A stretch of DNA of 7,343 nt, taken from Planctomycetaceae bacterium (lineage in GTDB: Bacteria; Planctomycetota; Planctomycetia; Pirellulales; Thermoguttaceae). The position numbers and the translations under genes are program-made. Below, piece after piece: positions 6,419 to 7,343 of the stretch (positions are counted from its first letter, which is position 1; every line of letters starts with the position of its first letter). The DNA lies in assembly GCA_003532715.1 (NCBI GenBank), contig DOEZ01000616.1, forward strand, positions 1 through 7,343. The letters run 5' to 3'. The notes under the pieces were generated by a model. That model worked only from the letters and a program-made list of their open reading frames with translations. It searched no databases and was not told the origin of the DNA.

Positions 6419-7343
6419 CGTCGCCCCCGCAAGCCCCGGCGTTATGGCAATCCGGTTTGCTCAGCAGAATCTGCACGTCGCGGATGGCTCGCTCGCGAAA
6501 CCCTCCCTCGCAATAACAGAAGTAGAACTCCCACGTCCGTATGAACTCGTCGGAAAAGCCCAAAGCTCGCACTTGCGCGAGGTTCGTCTGAAATTGTCGC
6601 CGCCAGAACGACAAGGTGTCGGCATAGTGAACCGTAATGTCCTCGACGTGTGAGAGTTCGAAATCGGTCGCACGACGAATCGATTGGCGAATCGCTTCCA
6701 GCGAAGGCAGACAACCGCCGGGAAAGATGTACCGTTGAATGAAATCGACGGACCGCCGGTATCGTTCGAATCGCTCGTCGGGAATCACGATTGCCTGCAA
6801 GAGCATCATTCCATTGGGTGTCAGCCGCTCGGAACAGACGCGAAAGAACGTGTCGAAGTACTCATGCCCCACCGCCTCGATCATTTCGATCGACACGAGT
6901 TTGTCGAACGAGCCCCTCACGTCGCGGTAGTCCAGATCGAGCACGGTAACGCGGTTTGACAGTCCAGCGGCCTCAACCAGCCGTCGTGTGTAGGCGTATT
7001 GTTTCCGCGAAATCGTGGTCGTGGTGATGCGGCAGCCGTATTCGCGGGCGGCGTGGAGAGCAAATCCGCCCCAACCCGAGCCTATTTCCAGCAGATGATC
7101 CGCCGGCATCAGGCGGAGCTTGCGGCAAATCCGATCGAACTTGGCCACGGAGGCCTCGCGAAGCGTGCTGTCGGGCCGGGGAAAGATCGCGCACGAATAA
7201 GCCATTGTTTCGTCGAGAAACAGCGAGAAAAACTCGTCGCCCAGGTCGTAGTGCGCGGCGATGTTCCGACGACTGCCCGACGCCGTGTTCCGCCTCAAAC
7301 GATGAGCGATCGCGGCCACCAGCCCGGAAAGCCTCGCTATTTT
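6378..7343 (-). CDS. Cyclopropane-fatty-acyl-phospholipid synthase family protein, N-terminus cut by window edge
   Basis: The frame is open to the right edge (321 codons present). The GTG at 7319 is probably internal, since family members are about 400 residues and the conserved LRRN-x4-GSRRNIAAHYDLG block begins right after it. Numbering from that GTG: AAHYDLG at 21-27, YSCAIF at 41-46, the SAM loop LLEIGSGWGG at 76-85, SIEMIEAVG at 143-151, YIFPGGCLPS at 197-206, HYADTL at 231-236 and a Cys-containing C-terminal helix at 263-274. By alignment from memory to E. coli Cfa, Cys43, Glu148 and Tyr232 match the bicarbonate site, but His266 is replaced by Gln175 (LLQAIVIP). This fits a sub-family near FAD- and DUF-rich lipid clusters rather than housekeeping Cfa. 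The reaction is methyl transfer to an acyl-chain double bond; whether the product is cyclopropane or a methyl/methylene branch is open. About 24 residues extend past the usual LLSKP end into the DUF2177 gene. Confidence 0.87.
   Translation of the reverse strand, partial: KIARLSGLVAAIAHRLRRNTASGSRRNIAAHYDLGDEFFSLFLDETMAYSCAIFPRPDSTLREASVAKFDRICRKLRLMPADHLLEIGSGWGGFALHAAREYGCRITTTTISRKQYAYTRRLVEAAGLSNRVTVLDLDYRDVRGSFDKLVSIEMIEAVGHEYFDTFFRVCSERLTPNGMMLLQAIVIPDERFERYRRSVDFIQRYIFPGGCLPSLEAIRQSIRRATDFELSHVEDITVHYADTLSFWRRQFQTNLAQVRALGFSDEFIRTWEFYFCYCEGGFRERAIRDVQILLSKPDCHNAGACGGDVIAANDRPGIRDR

Noticed and set aside
1..7343. tRNA, rRNA, CRISPR array, insertion sequence or prophage signals
   Set aside because: No cloverleaf, rRNA-like stretch, regularly spaced repeats, transposase-like protein or terminal inverted repeats were seen on either strand.

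Overview
The window looks like chromosomal DNA of a member of the Planctomycetota, or a close relative in that superphylum. This is an inference. It rests mainly on the truncated secreted protein at the left edge, which ends in a paired dockerin-like calcium-binding module of the GDANYDG / AANWG type. That module is common at the C-termini of planctomycete exported proteins. High GC, GTG starts and long open antisense shadow frames fit this but do not prove it.

Layout. (1) Positions 3-1166 (+) hold the C-terminal part of a large exported protein: an Ig-like beta domain, the dockerin pair and a long Ala/Pro/Arg-rich tail. (2) Positions 1167-1415 are non-coding and carry a good sigma70-type promoter with two palindromes across it. 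(3) Positions 1416-1994 (+) encode a small coiled-coil lipoprotein with an internal duplication. (4) Positions 1995-2194 are non-coding, with one short dyad and no convincing terminator. (5) Positions 2195-6418 (+) hold four same-strand genes: a B12-binding-domain radical SAM enzyme, a DUF1295 membrane protein, a methyltransferase of the cyclopropane synthase / coclaurine N-methyltransferase superfamily, and a DUF2177 membrane protein. The last three are packed as one operon (17-nt overlap, then a 15-nt gap). (6) Positions 6378-7343 (-) hold a second cyclopropane-synthase-family gene. It converges on the operon, overlaps its end by 41 nt, and loses its N-terminus at the right edge.

How they may work together. 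CFA-family enzymes methylate double bonds of phospholipid acyl chains. DUF1295 proteins are membrane relatives of steroid 5-alpha-reductases and isoprenylcysteine methyltransferases. DUF2177 proteins recur beside CFA-like genes. B12-dependent radical SAM enzymes include lipid C-methylases. The simplest reading is a membrane-lipid tailoring locus, with acyl chains methylated and perhaps reduced or further modified. The two CFA-fold enzymes differ at one residue of the bicarbonate site (His versus Gln), so they probably do not do the same chemistry. No product can be named from sequence alone.
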